From Wansuia hejianensis (GTDB lineage: Bacteria > Bacillota > Clostridia > Lachnospirales > Lachnospiraceae), in the NCBI RefSeq assembly GCF_014337215.1, contig NZ_CP060635.1, forward strand, positions 943,501-1,007,500: a DNA stretch of 64,000 bases. The letters are read 5' to 3'. The notes under the pieces are model-generated. The model was not told the DNA's origin and searched no databases. It saw only the letters and a program-made list of their open reading frames with translations. The translations under genes were made by a program, and so were the position numbers. Shown here piece by piece: positions 33,360 to 42,080 of the stretch; within the stretch, counting starts at the first letter, position 1, and each line of letters opens with the position of its first letter.

Positions 33360-34367
33360 ATGGCCGCTGGCATCATAGAAGAAAAGCTGGAATTACCGGC
33401 TGAACATGAAAAAAATGTATATGGACAATTTGACGAGCATATAAAGAAGTTAGAGCGTTCTTTAAATGTTACGCTGGTTTCAAGAGACGGCACCCTCCGG
33501 ATCGTCGGACCGGAAAGTAATGTGAAGTGCGCCAGGAACTGTCTTGAGCAGCTGCTGGAGCTTTCCAGGAGAGGCAATGATATCACGGAGCAGAATGTGA
33601 ATTACCTGATCGCCCTGGCAATGGATTCCCGGGAGAGCTCCCTTGTGGAGCTGGACGGTGACTGTATCTGCCACACGATTGCGGGCCGCCCGGTCAAGCC
33701 GAAGACGTTGGGGCAGAAGCGTTATGTGGACGCCATACGTGAGCACATGATCGTATTCGGGGTCGGTCCGGCAGGAACGGGTAAGACCTATCTCGCCATG
33801 GCTATGGCGATCACGGCCTTCCGGAACGACGAGGTGAGCAGGATTATCCTCACCCGTCCGGCGATAGAGGCAGGAGAAAAGCTGGGTTTTCTGCCCGGCG
33901 ACCTGCAGAGCAAGGTTGACCCCTACCTCCGTCCGCTGTATGATGCGCTCTATCAGATCATGGGAGCCGACAGCTTCCAGAAGAATATGGAAAAGGGACT
34001 GATAGAAGTAGCCCCACTTGCCTATATGAGAGGGAGAACCCTGGACAATGCCTATATTATCCTGGACGAGGCGCAGAACACGACACCGGCTCAGATGAAG
34101 ATGTTTTTAACCAGGATCGGCTTTGGATCAAAGGTCATAGTGACCGGAGACGCCTCCCAGAAGGACTTGCCTTCCGGCGCCAAATCCGGCCTGGATGTTG
34201 CCATGCAGGTGCTGAGAAGGGTGGAAGGGATTTCCTTCTGCGAGCTGACCAGCAAGGATGTGGTCCGCCATCCTCTGGTCCAGAAAATTGTACAGGCCTA
34301 CGAGGCCTTTGAGAAAAAGGCGGCGCCCGCCCAGGACAGGATACAGAAGAGGAGAAAGAGCAGGTAA
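33360..34367 (+). CDS. phoH: PhoH-like ATPase
   Basis: A 335-residue protein with an N-terminal KH-like region (about 20-80) and a P-loop ATPase domain: Walker A GPAGTGKTYLA, LTRPAIEAGEKLGFLPGD, Walker B YIILDEAQNTT and TGDASQKDLP. PhoH proteins are RNA-associated helicase-like ATPases; the pairing with ybeY (rRNA processing) is conserved across bacteria. The C-terminus is basic (RIQKRRKSR). Confidence 0.95.
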   Translation: MAAGIIEEKLELPAEHEKNVYGQFDEHIKKLERSLNVTLVSRDGTLRIVGPESNVKCARNCLEQLLELSRRGNDITEQNVNYLIALAMDSRESSLVELDGDCICHTIAGRPVKPKTLGQKRYVDAIREHMIVFGVGPAGTGKTYLAMAMAITAFRNDEVSRIILTRPAIEAGEKLGFLPGDLQSKVDPYLRPLYDALYQIMGADSFQKNMEKGLIEVAPLAYMRGRTLDNAYIILDEAQNTTPAQMKMFLTRIGFGSKVIVTGDASQKDLPSGAKSGLDVAMQVLRRVEGISFCELTSKDVVRHPLVQKIVQAYEAFEKKAAPAQDRIQKRRKSR

Positions 34368-34373
34368 GATTTC

Positions 34374-34871
34374 ATGACAATTCAGATAGAGAATGAACAG
34401 GGGCTGAGCTTTGATTTTGATTATGAGGCGGTGGCACGCCAGGTCATTGAACAGGTGCTGGATATGGAACAATGCCCTTATGAGGCGGAGGTATCCGTAA
34501 CTCTGACTGGCAGCCAGGAGATCCGGAGGCTGAACAGAGAGTTCCGGCAGATTGACAGAGAGACAGATGTCCTGTCTTTTCCGATGGCAGCCTTCCCAGC
34601 TCCCGCGGATTACCGCTTTCTGGAAGAAGAGACGGCCGATTGTTTTCATCCGGAGACAGGCGAGCTGATGCTGGGAGATATCGTGATCTCAGTGGAAAAA
34701 GCAAAAGAACAGGCGGAAGCATACGGACATGCGCTGAAACGCGAATACGCGTTTTTAATTGCCCACAGCATGCTGCATCTTCTGGGCTATGACCACATGG
34801 TTCCCCAGGAGGTTGCCGTCATGGAAGAGAAGCAGGAGGCTGCTCTGACAGCTTTAGGTATTACCCGGTAA
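34374..34871 (+). CDS. ybeY: Endoribonuclease YbeY
   Basis: A 165-residue metal-dependent RNase for 16S rRNA 3'-end maturation and ribosome quality control. The zinc site H131-x3-H135-x5-H141 is intact (AHSMLHLLGYDHM). It lies 6 bases after phoH with a poor RBS, so it is probably translated by coupling. The pgpH (yqfF) gene that sits between phoH and ybeY in Bacillus is missing here, as are dgkA and cdd downstream. Confidence 0.95.
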   Translation: MTIQIENEQGLSFDFDYEAVARQVIEQVLDMEQCPYEAEVSVTLTGSQEIRRLNREFRQIDRETDVLSFPMAAFPAPADYRFLEEETADCFHPETGELMLGDIVISVEKAKEQAEAYGHALKREYAFLIAHSMLHLLGYDHMVPQEVAVMEEKQEAALTALGITR

Positions 34872-34877
34872 ATCCCC

Positions 34878-35058
34878 ATGCCCGCTGAGGCGGGCATCAC
34901 CACATGTATAAGCCCACGAATTGCTTCGCACTGCGTGCTCTCGCAATTCTACAGGTATTCAGAATCCGGCCTGTCGGCCTTCTTCTTCATACCTGTTGTC
35001 GTCTCTAAAGCAGAGCCGGACTGGTCTGCAAGCAGCCCATCTGTCTCTGCTTTGAGAC
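34878..35058. repeat. Array of four consecutive extended hairpins (candidate structured RNA)
   Basis: Hairpin 1, 34878-34897: ATGCCCGC-TGAG-GCGGGCAT, perfect. Hairpin 2, 34918-34949: GAATTGC and GCAATTC arms enclosing GCAC-TGC-GTGC. Hairpin 3, 34951-34996: ACAGGTAT, AGAA and GGCC with their complements, separated by symmetric 2- and 3-base internal loops, tip TGTC. Hairpin 4, 35001-35058: GTCTC and AAGCAGAG with complements, then an inner TGG-T-CTG-CAAG-CAG-C-CCA. None is followed by a T-run. The array fills most of the ybeY-lipoprotein gap. It could be a leader element of the downstream gene, a small RNA, or clustered palindromic repeats. Confidence 0.7.
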
Positions 35059-35091
35059 TGGAATTATACAGCAAAATCAGGAGGAATGGAT

Positions 35092-36219
35092 TTGAAGCAT
35101 ATGAGACTCGCAGCAGCAGCTCTGCTGATCACACTGATCGCATCAGGCTGCAGCACAAAAGAAGAATCCACGGCTCTGCCGTCCGCCCCTACTCAGGGAG
35201 CGGCAGCCGAAACTACTCAGCCGCCCCGGCAGACGGCCACCCCTGACGTTACAGCTGCTCCTAGTCCTACAGAAGAACCAGATACCCTCCCGGAGGGAAT
35301 GGTCAGAAGTTACCTGACAGGCGAACCTGTCGCTGAAGAGATCGGACGCAGAAGGCCCGCTGCAGTGATGATCAATAACATCCAGGCGTGTCTGCCCCAG
35401 TGGGGGATCAGTCACGCGGGAGTCATCTATGAAGCGCCGGTAGAAGGCGGCATTTCCAGGATGATGGCTATTTTCGAGGACTACGACAATCTGGAACGGA
35501 TCGGATCTGTCCGAAGCTGCAGGAATTATTTTATTTTTTACGCGGCGGGATTTGAAGCGATCTATGTGCACTACGGTCAATCAGCCTATGCGGTGCCATA
35601 CCTTGAGCTGCCGGAGGTTAATAATATCAGCGGTCTGGCAGGCTACGGAGAACAGGTGTTTTACCGGACAGACGACAGGAATCCGCCCCATAACGCCTAT
35701 ACGAGCGGCGCAGGAATTGCGGAAGGAATTGATATCTGCGGTTATTCGGAAGAATATCCGGAAGATTATCAGGGATACTTCCAGTTCGCAGAAGCAGAAG
35801 AACCGGTCAGCCTGGAAAACGGGACGAACGCATCACTGGTGCTCCCGGGCGGCTATGATTACAACAGCCCCAGCTTCGTATACGATCCGGACAGCGGAAA
35901 ATATCTCAGATACCAGTTCGGGGAGCCACAGATTGACGAAGAAAGCGGCGAACAGCTAGCCGTCACGAATATTCTGATACAGAATTCAGCCTGGGAATAC
36001 TATGAATCAGGGGGATATCTGAATATACACACCGACGACCCCGGTACAGGAAAATATATCACCGGCGGGAAAGCTGTCGATATCACCTGGAAGAAGACGG
36101 AACCCTGGGGGCCGACGTATTACTACGACCAGGAGGGCAATGAAATCACGCTAAACGAAGGAAAAACCTGGATATGCATTGTGCTGGACACATATGCGGA
36201 CCAGACCCATATCGAATGA
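35092..36219 (+). CDS. DUF3048 family lipoprotein (YerB-like)
   Basis: A 375-residue exported lipoprotein. Signal peptide with lipobox LIASGC (Cys at about 20), a Thr/Pro/Ala-rich linker (about 25-75), then the DUF3048 domain with RRPAAVMINNIQACLPQWGISHA, GISRMMAIFED, IGSVRSCRNYF and, near the end, KAVDITWKKTEPWGPTYYYD. Function unknown; Bacillus YerB is the named relative. AGGAGG (35079-35084) best serves TTG at 35092 (7 bases); ATG at 35086 is too close and ATG at 35101 too far. Confidence 0.88.
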   Translation: MKHMRLAAAALLITLIASGCSTKEESTALPSAPTQGAAAETTQPPRQTATPDVTAAPSPTEEPDTLPEGMVRSYLTGEPVAEEIGRRRPAAVMINNIQACLPQWGISHAGVIYEAPVEGGISRMMAIFEDYDNLERIGSVRSCRNYFIFYAAGFEAIYVHYGQSAYAVPYLELPEVNNISGLAGYGEQVFYRTDDRNPPHNAYTSGAGIAEGIDICGYSEEYPEDYQGYFQFAEAEEPVSLENGTNASLVLPGGYDYNSPSFVYDPDSGKYLRYQFGEPQIDEESGEQLAVTNILIQNSAWEYYESGGYLNIHTDDPGTGKYITGGKAVDITWKKTEPWGPTYYYDQEGNEITLNEGKTWICIVLDTYADQTHIE

Positions 36220-36267
36220 ATGAAATAATAAAAAATGCCGATACTATACAAAAAAGGAGTGAGTTCT

Positions 36268-36615
36268 ATGAAAAGAACAGCCTGTGGTATCGGCATTATC
36301 TGCGCGGTTCTGGCAATCGCTGCCGGAGGATTCGCCCTGTCGGAGAACCAGAAGAAAAACGCTGAGAACAGTGAAATCCAGAATGAATCCAAGGTATTGA
36401 CTGTCCCGGTGGACGCAAGCGAGGAAAAGGCATATTTTCTGAAGGAAGAGGACGGGCTGGTAGTAGTCTATGAAGAAGACGGCCAAACAGTCTATGAGAA
36501 AACCGGCATCGCCGTCGACAGCCTTCCGGAGGATCTCCAGGAGGAACTAAAGGCCGGAAAGCGTGTAAAAAACAACAGAGAGCTGTACAGCTTCCTGGAA
36601 AATTTCAGCAGCTAG
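36268..36615 (+). CDS. Exported BofC C-terminal-domain protein
   Basis: A 115-residue protein with an N-terminal hydrophobic signal or anchor (about 5-25; CGIGIICAVLAIAAGGFAL) and a small domain (about 50-115; YFLKEEDGLVVVYEEDG, TGIAVDSLPEDLQEELKAGKR, LYSFLENFSS) that resembles the C-terminal domain of BofC, the forespore factor that delays SigK processing signals. RBS AAGGAG 8 bases before the ATG. The resemblance is to one domain only; a SpoIVB-related role is not established. Confidence 0.7.
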   Translation: MKRTACGIGIICAVLAIAAGGFALSENQKKNAENSEIQNESKVLTVPVDASEEKAYFLKEEDGLVVVYEEDGQTVYEKTGIAVDSLPEDLQEELKAGKRVKNNRELYSFLENFSS

Positions 36616-36917
36616 TGAGCCTAAGGGCTATATACAGTAAGACAGCGAAATTCAAAACCGTTTGCTGATTGCAGCAACTTGTATTTGTATTGTTGAATGA
36701 TAAGAGCTGTATGAAAGCCCAGATGCCAAGTGTATAGCGTACTATTTTCTTGCCATTTGCCGGTACATTCCATTACAATTTCTTGTATCTTCTTCAAGGG
36801 AAGGAGCTGTAAAATAAGTCCTTGATTAGGAATCGCCAGTTCCGGCAAATGTCGGTTCTGGCGATTCCTTCTTTATAACATCTGCTATGTAAGAAGTATT
36901 CTTAATTTTATTTGTCA
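36616..36917. other. Non-coding stretch; no gene recognised
   Basis: About 300 bases of falling GC content. A 75-codon minus-strand frame (36848-36621) has no RBS and no recognisable motif. The only firm feature is the terminator at 36828-36875. Confidence 0.5.
36828..36875 (+). terminator. Strong terminator 210 bases after the BofC-like gene
   Basis: AGGAATCGCCAG (36828-36839) pairs perfectly with CTGGCGATTCCT (36858-36869); CCG/CGG pairing continues inside, and TTCTTTAT follows. Confidence 0.8.
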
Positions 36918-37412
36918 ATGGGCGTACTAAAATTTAATAAATTATTTCCGGATGTTAAACTTGCGAAAGATAAGAACAATATTGGCGATGTATTTTCATA
37001 AATGTCCTTGTTTTATTTGCTTGAATATAAAAATATTCTAATAAATATTATAATATTCCATAAAAATTACACTATAAGCAAAATATAAATCAGTATATTG
37101 ATACTAAAAACAAATACATAATACATTCGGAATATATTGAAAAACTATGCATGGAAGTATATAATAGATAATAAAATTTGATCGGTTCTAAATGAATGCC
37201 CAGAGGCAGAAATTTATATTGAGGATGTTGTTTATTTGTGCATAGAAAATCTAGATATGTCAGAAGCTGAAAACCAAATATTAGAAGCCATCAATGAAGA
37301 AGAACAAATGCCTGCTGAGCCATACCTATTAAACGACATGCCCAGATCAATATATTATGTAATAGATATATACGATTGGGTTGGATTCAGCCATTTAGAT
37401 TATGATTCATAA
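36918..37412 (+). pseudogene. Decayed AT-rich coding sequence, function unknown
   Basis: Several short frames in the same direction suggest one broken gene or gene pair. ATG 36918 opens MGVLKFNKLFPDVKLAKDKN and stops at 36999-37001. A later piece reads HSEYIEKLCMEVYN. After frame changes, an open frame from about 37200 reads CPEAEIYIEDVVYLCIENLD, then EAENQILEAINEEEQMPAE and YYVIDIYDWVGFSHLDYDS to a TAA at 37410-37412. The last part could itself be a 51-residue gene from ATG 37257. The strong acidity and low GC differ from all neighbours and suggest acquired DNA. I do not recognise the family. Confidence 0.5.
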
Positions 37413-37449
37413 TGCTAATTTTCGATGTTTTTGAATGGAGTGTGTCGCA

Positions 37450-37962
37450 GTGAAAAAATATTTTGTTTGTCTTGGCGCAATTTTACTATTATTTATTCAA
37501 TGCGGATGCTCAAATAGCGACAATGAACTCCTATCCCTCACCATGGAAACATCTATTAATTGGCGCATAAGTGTTGTTCCACCACATTCTAAACTCTTAT
37601 ACTTGAACAGTAACCGCGGAGGATTTCATGGGGACGGTACGGAATATTTTGTCCTTCAGTATAAGGATGAGGTGGATTTTGCAGAAATGGAAATCCCGAA
37701 TACATATTCAGATGAAAATGATACTTATGTGGTTACCAGAGGAGATGCGCTGAATGATGAACAATTTTCTCAAATTCAGAGTATCATTGAGAACTTAGAA
37801 GATATTCCTAGTACCTATCAAATTGATAAAGATCATATAGATAATTATATCGAAATTTGCTCAACATCTAAGTATAGGCCGGACATTTTATCTGATGATA
37901 TTTTTTACATACTGCAAGATGCTGAAATAAAATGCATCTATTATCTCCAGAAATTTTTATAA
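37450..37962 (+). CDS. Unrecognised exported protein, possible lipoprotein
   Basis: A 170-residue protein. The N-terminus KKYFVCLGAILLLFIQCGCS is a signal peptide; the Cys after Gly could be lipidated, but the box (QCGC) is not canonical. The mature part is acidic and hydrophilic (GGFHGDGTEYFVLQYKDEVD, NDEQFSQIQSIIENLEDIP) with no known motif. GTG at 37450 has GGAG about 9 bases upstream; ATG at 37435 has no RBS. AT-rich codon use unlike the neighbours, next to decayed coding sequence, suggests transfer. Immunity-type or accessory roles are guesses only. Confidence 0.65.
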   Translation: MKKYFVCLGAILLLFIQCGCSNSDNELLSLTMETSINWRISVVPPHSKLLYLNSNRGGFHGDGTEYFVLQYKDEVDFAEMEIPNTYSDENDTYVVTRGDALNDEQFSQIQSIIENLEDIPSTYQIDKDHIDNYIEICSTSKYRPDILSDDIFYILQDAEIKCIYYLQKFL

Positions 37963-37989
37963 GACAGGAATAATATGACAGAATAGCAG

Positions 37990-38031
37990 AAGCTCATGCC
38001 GCGGGCAGTAAAACCGGAAGCGTGGGCTTTT
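37990..38031 (+). terminator. Probable terminator after the exported protein gene
   Basis: AAGCTCATGC pairs with GCGTGGGCTT, two positions as G-U in RNA, with a 20-base loop, followed by TT. Confidence 0.55.
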
Positions 38032-38138
38032 GCCATATATAGGGTTTATTGCAACCTATTGAAATTGCAATCAAAACATTTAAGCAAAAATCTCAGCCGC
38101 CTGCCGCTGGAACCCCCGTGCTGATCACAACTCCCTTA

Positions 38139-38167
38139 TAGACAAACGTGTGGTTCTGTTGTAAAAT
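38139..38167 (+). promoter_or_regulatory. Promoter of the proB-proA operon
   Basis: TAGACA (38139-38144), a 17-base spacer and TAAAAT (38162-38167), about 30 bases before the proB ATG. Confidence 0.55.
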
Positions 38168-38198
38168 AAGGACGATTACACGAAAGCAGGGAGATAAT

Positions 38199-39056
38199 AT
38201 GAATATCCGTGAAAAGCTAAAAGATAAATCCAGAATTGTCATAAAAATCGGTTCCTCCTCCCTGACCCACAAGGATACGGGCAGGCTGGACCTGATTAAG
38301 CTAGAAATACTTGTGAGGGAGATCAGCGATCTCCGGAACCAGGGAAAAGAAGTGGTTCTGGTATCCTCAGGGGCCGTCATGGTCGGCAGGAATACTTTGG
38401 GTCTGAAGGAACGGCCGGAAAACCTCACAGTAAAACAGGCCTGCGCGTCGGTAGGACAGGCGAAGCTGATGATGATTTATCAGAAGCTTTTTTCAGAATA
38501 TAATCAAATATGCAGTCAGGTTTTAATGACGAAGAACACCATGCTGGACAATCTGAACCGAATCAATGCCAAGAATACATTTCTGGAGCTGCTGTCTCTG
38601 GGGGTGATTCCAATTGTCAACGAAAACGACACGATTGCTACCTATGAGATTGATTATTTGTCGGTATTCGGGGACAACGACACCCTTTCCGCAGTGGTGG
38701 CTTCCCTGATCGGAGCGGACCTTCTGATCCTGCTCTCAGATATCGACGGCTTATATACTGACGACCCTCATCAGAACCCGGACGCCAGGTTCATTGAGGT
38801 GGTAGAGCATCTGGATGACCATTTGATGGCGATGGGGAAGGGGAGCACCGGCAGCAATGTGGGGACCGGCGGCATGGCTACCAAGCTGTCAGCCGCGCAG
38901 GTGGCCACCAGCTCAGGTGTCGATATGGTCATTGCCAACGGCGACGATTTTCACGTCATTCATAAGATCATGCAGGGAAAGCCTTATGGAACGCTGTTCC
39001 TGGAGGATAAAAAGGATGAGTTCTATGTGCTGAACTATCTGGAACATATGGTATGA
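38199..39056 (+). CDS. proB: Glutamate 5-kinase, form without PUA domain
   Basis: A 285-residue amino acid kinase, first step of proline synthesis. Kinase motifs: VIKIGSSSLTH, VSSGAVMVGR, IPIVNENDTIA, FGDNDTLSAVVA, LLSDIDGLY and GTGGMATKLSAA. The C-terminal PUA domain of the long E. coli-type enzyme (about 367 residues) is absent; short forms are known. ATG at 38199 follows AGCAGGGAG; an upstream in-frame start at 38148 lies within the promoter. First of four genes, ending with proA. Confidence 0.94.
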   Translation: MNIREKLKDKSRIVIKIGSSSLTHKDTGRLDLIKLEILVREISDLRNQGKEVVLVSSGAVMVGRNTLGLKERPENLTVKQACASVGQAKLMMIYQKLFSEYNQICSQVLMTKNTMLDNLNRINAKNTFLELLSLGVIPIVNENDTIATYEIDYLSVFGDNDTLSAVVASLIGADLLILLSDIDGLYTDDPHQNPDARFIEVVEHLDDHLMAMGKGSTGSNVGTGGMATKLSAAQVATSSGVDMVIANGDDFHVIHKIMQGKPYGTLFLEDKKDEFYVLNYLEHMV

Positions 39057-39069
39057 GACAGGAGGCAAT

Positions 39070-39282
39070 ATGAATATAGACAGAATTAACGAACTGGCCC
39101 GCAAATCAAAAGCAGAAGGGCTGACGGAAGAAGAGAAGGCAGAACAGGCAAAGCTCCGACAGGAGTATATCGCCGCCGTCCGCCTGAATCTGAGAACCCA
39201 GCTGGATAACATCAATATACAGGAAAAGGACGGTTCGATCACCAATCTGGGGGAAAAATATGGAGACCAAAAAAAGCATTAG
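39070..39282 (+). CDS. DUF896 family small protein (YnzC-like)
   Basis: A 70-residue helical protein with the family pattern INELARKSKAEGLTEEEKAE and LRQEYIAAVRLNLRTQLDNI. Bacillus YnzC, the named relative, belongs to an SOS operon, but the role is unknown. The gene overlaps the next by 23 bases and stands between the two proline genes. Confidence 0.9.
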   Translation: MNIDRINELARKSKAEGLTEEEKAEQAKLRQEYIAAVRLNLRTQLDNINIQEKDGSITNLGEKYGDQKKH

Positions 39283-39805
39283 AAAGCTGATATTTTCCAG
39301 GAGAAAAGAAGCTTCGGACATTGAAATCGCGGGGAAAAGCGAGCAGATTTTCCGCAAAGTCCGTGAGAGAGAGGAATACGTCAGGGCGCAGGCTGTATAC
39401 GCTTATATGGATTTTAACCGCGAGGTTATGACCCGGAGGTTTATCCGCCAGGCATGGGAGGATGGAAAACAGGTGGCCGTGCCGAAGGTGGTGGGAAAGA
39501 ACCTTGTCTTTTACGTACTGGAAGACTTTTCACAGCTGGAACAGGGATACTTCGGGATAGAAGAACCGGCGCGGGGAGAGAGGGCCTGCCGCGAGGATGC
39601 GCTGATGATAGTGCCGGGAGTAGCCTTTGATCCCCAGCGGCACCGGATCGGATACGGGCAGGGCTTTTATGACAGATACCTGAGCGTTCACAGAGAACAT
39701 ACAACCTTCGCTGTGGCCTTCGACTTTCAGGTCCTGAACCGCGTTCCGGCCGAGGCGGCAGATATCTGCCCTTCTCTGCTGATCACGGAAAGCAGGACCT
39801 ATTGA
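39260..39805 (+). CDS. 5-formyltetrahydrofolate cyclo-ligase
   Basis: A 181-residue enzyme that returns 5-formyl-THF to 5,10-methenyl-THF with ATP. The N-terminal KKSIRKLIFSRRKEAS and the C-terminal substrate loop VPGVAFDPQRHRIGYGQGFYDRYL are diagnostic. Overlaps DUF896; sits inside the proline operon without an obvious metabolic link. Confidence 0.94.
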   Translation: METKKSIRKLIFSRRKEASDIEIAGKSEQIFRKVREREEYVRAQAVYAYMDFNREVMTRRFIRQAWEDGKQVAVPKVVGKNLVFYVLEDFSQLEQGYFGIEEPARGERACREDALMIVPGVAFDPQRHRIGYGQGFYDRYLSVHREHTTFAVAFDFQVLNRVPAEAADICPSLLITESRTY

Positions 39806-39838
39806 CTGTGCAAGATCTTGAAAAAAGGAGGGAAAAGA

Positions 39839-41083
39839 ATGGAATTATTGGAAATCGGAAGGTGTGCCAGAGAAGCCGAACCCCAGGTGCGCGGACTTTC
39901 CACTGACGAAAAGAACAACCTGCTGCTTCAATGCGCCGCGGACCTTCAGAAGCATGCGGAAGAGATTATAGCAGCCAATGAGGAGGATATGGACAAGGGC
40001 AGGGCCAACGGCATGTCCCAGGGGCTTCTGGACCGTCTGCTGCTGACAAAAGAAAGGATTGAGGGCATGGCAGAGGGACTCTGTCAGCTGGCAGCCCTCG
40101 ATGATCCGATTGGAGAGGTTCTGAGTATGAAAAAACGCCCCAACGGGCTGCTGATCGGACAGAAACGTGTACCGCTAGGCGTTGTGGGAATTATTTATGA
40201 AGCGAGGCCCAATGTGACAGCAGACGCTTTCGGCTTGTGCTTTAAGACCGGGAACGTGGTGATCCTAAAGGGCGGGAGTGATGCCCTCAGCTCTAACCGG
40301 GCCATAGTGGATTGTATCCGGGGAAGCCTGAAGCGCGCGGGACTTCCTGAAGATGCAATCCTGCTGATTACGGATACAAGCCGTGAAACCACCAACGCCT
40401 TTATGAAGATGAACCAGTACGTGGATGTGCTGATCCCCAGAGGCGGCGCTGGACTCATCCGGGCGGTGGTGAATAACAGCACGATTCCGGTCATCGAGAC
40501 AGGAACCGGAAACTGTCATATATATGTGGACGAAAGTGCAGACCTGGATATGGCCGTGAATATCATCGTCAACGCGAAAACTCAGAGAGTGGGCGTCTGC
40601 AACGCCTGTGAATCACTCGTCGTACATGAAAAAGTCAGAGAAGCCCTGCTTCCCGTCCTTTCCAGGAGGCTGAAGGAGGCCGGCGTGGAGATGCGGGCTG
40701 ATCAGAAATCGCTTCCTCTGGTGGAGGGAGGCACCCCCGCGGACGAAGAAGACTGGGGCAGAGAATACCTGGATTACATCATTTCTATTAAGACAGTTTC
40801 CTCTGTCGATGAGGCGATTGAGCACATCAACCGGTATAACACGAAGCATTCGGAGGCCATTATCACTTCCAGCTATGAAAATGCCCAGAAGTTTTTGGAT
40901 CAGGTGGATGCCGCCGCAGTCTATGTGAACGCTTCTACGCGGTTTACCGATGGATTTGAATTCGGCTTCGGAGCAGAAATCGGCATCAGCACGCAAAAGC
41001 TTCATGCCAGAGGCCCCATGGGGCTGCTGGCTTTGACCACAACTAAATATATTATTTACGGAAACGGCCAGATCCGTCCGTAA
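39839..41083 (+). CDS. proA: Gamma-glutamyl phosphate reductase
   Basis: A 414-residue aldehyde dehydrogenase-fold enzyme, the second step of proline synthesis. Key blocks: PLGVVGIIYEARPNVTADA, the PRGGAGLIRAVVNNS loop, catalytic Cys in RVGVCNACESLVVH, and ASTRFTDGFEFGFGAEIGIS near the end. ATG at 39839 follows AAGGAGGG. Partner of ProB, whose product glutamyl phosphate is unstable and probably handed over. Confidence 0.97.
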   Translation: MELLEIGRCAREAEPQVRGLSTDEKNNLLLQCAADLQKHAEEIIAANEEDMDKGRANGMSQGLLDRLLLTKERIEGMAEGLCQLAALDDPIGEVLSMKKRPNGLLIGQKRVPLGVVGIIYEARPNVTADAFGLCFKTGNVVILKGGSDALSSNRAIVDCIRGSLKRAGLPEDAILLITDTSRETTNAFMKMNQYVDVLIPRGGAGLIRAVVNNSTIPVIETGTGNCHIYVDESADLDMAVNIIVNAKTQRVGVCNACESLVVHEKVREALLPVLSRRLKEAGVEMRADQKSLPLVEGGTPADEEDWGREYLDYIISIKTVSSVDEAIEHINRYNTKHSEAIITSSYENAQKFLDQVDAAAVYVNASTRFTDGFEFGFGAEIGISTQKLHARGPMGLLALTTTKYIIYGNGQIRP

Positions 41084-41150
41084 TTTTTGTCATATAGCGC
41101 TGTATTCGCACATAGAATGATACAAAAGACTTTTTTAGGAGGATTGTTCT

Positions 41151-42038
41151 ATGATTGCTTTGAATCAGCGCTATTCTTATCAGGATATCTGCACGTCCAT
41201 GCAGATCCTTTCAGAGTGCTACAATGATTTCACAATCTGCAGGATCGTTGGAACCAGTCAGGATGACCGGACGATTCCCATGATGCGGATGGGTTTCGGG
41301 AGTCAGAATCTGATCTGTACAGCAGGCATCCATGGACGGGAGTCAGTCAACCCGGTGCTGATGCTCCGTATGATCGAGGATTATGCACAAGGGTTCCGGT
41401 TCCGCCAGAGCATCGGAGGCTGTGACGTTTCAGAGCTGCTCCACAGATATTCTATCTGTTTTATTCCCATCGTCAATCCGGACGGGTATGAGATTGCCAC
41501 ATCAGGCTTCGACGTGATCAGCAACCCGATCTACAGGAGAATGGCAAGAGCGCGGAACATTTCCAGCGAAAACTGGAAGTACAATGCCAGGGGTGTGGAC
41601 ATTAACCGGAATTTCCCCTGTAAATCTTACGTTCAGCAGCAGTTATACGAATATCCGGGCAGTGAATCTGAGACGCAGATGCTGATGCGCATTTTCCGGG
41701 ATTATGAGACAGTGGCATATCTCGATTTCCATTCCCGTGGAAAAATCATTTATTATTACAGAAATGCCATGCCCAATACATATAATCAGAAATGCCGCCA
41801 GTTCGCCAGAGCTCTTCAGCATGTGAGCGGCTATGCGCTGGGCCGCAGGGAGGAAGAGCTGCTCTCCAAGGTGAGCGGGGGGAATTCTGTGCATTTTTAT
41901 TCAGAACTGACCGGAAATCCTGCCATCACCATTGAAACTCTGCCGCTAGATGCGCCGTTCCCCACCAGCCCTTCCTATCAGCTGGATGCATATGAAGAAA
42001 TCAAGTCAATTCCTCTTTCAATGCTGGCTTCTTTATAA
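41151..42038 (+). CDS. M14 family zinc carboxypeptidase
   Basis: A 295-residue metallopeptidase. Zinc ligands H61 and E64 (GIHGRES) and H194 (DFHSRG), substrate Arg153 (DINRNFP) and catalytic E262 (ITIETLP) are all present. No signal peptide, so probably cytoplasmic. The gamma-D-glutamyl-diaminopimelate peptidases that trim muropeptides are M14 members of similar type, and peptide recycling is a reasonable guess. RBS TAGGAGGA. No clear promoter or terminator in the flanking gaps. Confidence 0.88.
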   Translation: MIALNQRYSYQDICTSMQILSECYNDFTICRIVGTSQDDRTIPMMRMGFGSQNLICTAGIHGRESVNPVLMLRMIEDYAQGFRFRQSIGGCDVSELLHRYSICFIPIVNPDGYEIATSGFDVISNPIYRRMARARNISSENWKYNARGVDINRNFPCKSYVQQQLYEYPGSESETQMLMRIFRDYETVAYLDFHSRGKIIYYYRNAMPNTYNQKCRQFARALQHVSGYALGRREEELLSKVSGGNSVHFYSELTGNPAITIETLPLDAPFPTSPSYQLDAYEEIKSIPLSMLASL

Positions 42039-42080
42039 ACCTGATTCTCAGTAATTTTGATATAGTGCCCAAATATAAAA

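Noticed and set aside
36621..36848. Minus-strand 75-codon frame downstream of the BofC-like gene
   Set aside because: No RBS, no recognisable domain, and it ends inside a terminator hairpin.
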